A stretch of DNA of 6,497 nt from an uncultured Clostridia bacterium. Its GTDB lineage: Bacteria; Bacillota; Clostridia; TANB77; CAG-508. Both the position numbers and the translations under genes were made by a program. Positions 6,474 to 6,497 of the stretch are shown piece by piece; position 1 is the stretch's first letter, and every line of letters begins with the position of its first letter. The stretch spans positions 1 through 6,497 of the forward strand of contig CARBKU010000074.1 of NCBI GenBank assembly GCA_948946035.1, written 5' to 3'. The notes under the pieces were generated by a model, which was not told the DNA's origin, did not search any database, and saw nothing but the letters and a program-made list of their open reading frames with translations.

Positions 6474-6497
6474 AATTAGAAGAAATTACTGGAACTA

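Noticed and set aside
5651..6497. Template repeat or reverse transcriptase of a diversity-generating retroelement
   Set aside because: I looked for a non-coding near-copy of the variable tails and for reverse transcriptase motifs, and found neither in the window.

Overview
The window is very AT-rich. It carries low-GC Gram-positive signals: strong GG-rich ribosome binding sites, TTGACA/TATAAT promoters, rho-independent terminators, a T-box leader, and the clostridial pilin-like GITLIALVITI leader helix. The likely source is an AT-rich member of the Clostridia, probably gut-associated and uncultured; this is inferred from sequence style, not from a marker gene.

Layout. (1) 1-880: the 3' part of an ABC exporter gene (end of the membrane domain plus the whole nucleotide-binding domain), broken by one extra C inside the Walker A motif and ended by a hairpin terminator. 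(2) 882-2747: a promoter and a gene for a pilin-leader surface protein with an FGE-sulfatase/C-type-lectin-like C-terminal domain, followed by a terminator. (3) 2893-3650: a decayed AlbA_2/HATPase-type regulator gene (N-terminal piece, internal loss, intact C-terminal winged helix). (4) 3651-3825: non-coding, with a strong terminator. (5) 3826-5651: a second pilin-lectin gene. Its first ~787 bp (terminator hairpin, promoter, ribosome binding site, start and first ~200 codons) are essentially identical to the first copy; after that the two copies diverge abruptly to moderate protein similarity. (6) 5744-6026: promoter and T-box leader with terminator. (7) 6027-6473: structured leader, a hydrophobic 23-residue micro-ORF whose end overlaps the next ribosome binding site, and a small unrecognised gene, perhaps itself interrupted near the window end.

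The pilin-lectin pair is the centre of interest. Both copies have a constant expression and anchoring module and a divergent ligand-binding-fold end, which suggests a family of exchangeable surface adhesins. The region between the conserved RGG and FRP motifs is the most divergent part, in the place where diversity-generating retroelement targets vary in related folds, but no reverse transcriptase or template repeat is in the window.

A second striking pattern is frameshifting. The ABC gene and both pilin copies each need a +1 shift at the same kind of site: an extra C in front of a GGA glycine codon, giving an in-frame CGG. I found no other in-frame CGG codon in the coding regions of the window. 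This may be sequencing or assembly error, shared decay, or frameshifting at a rare or unassigned CGG codon.
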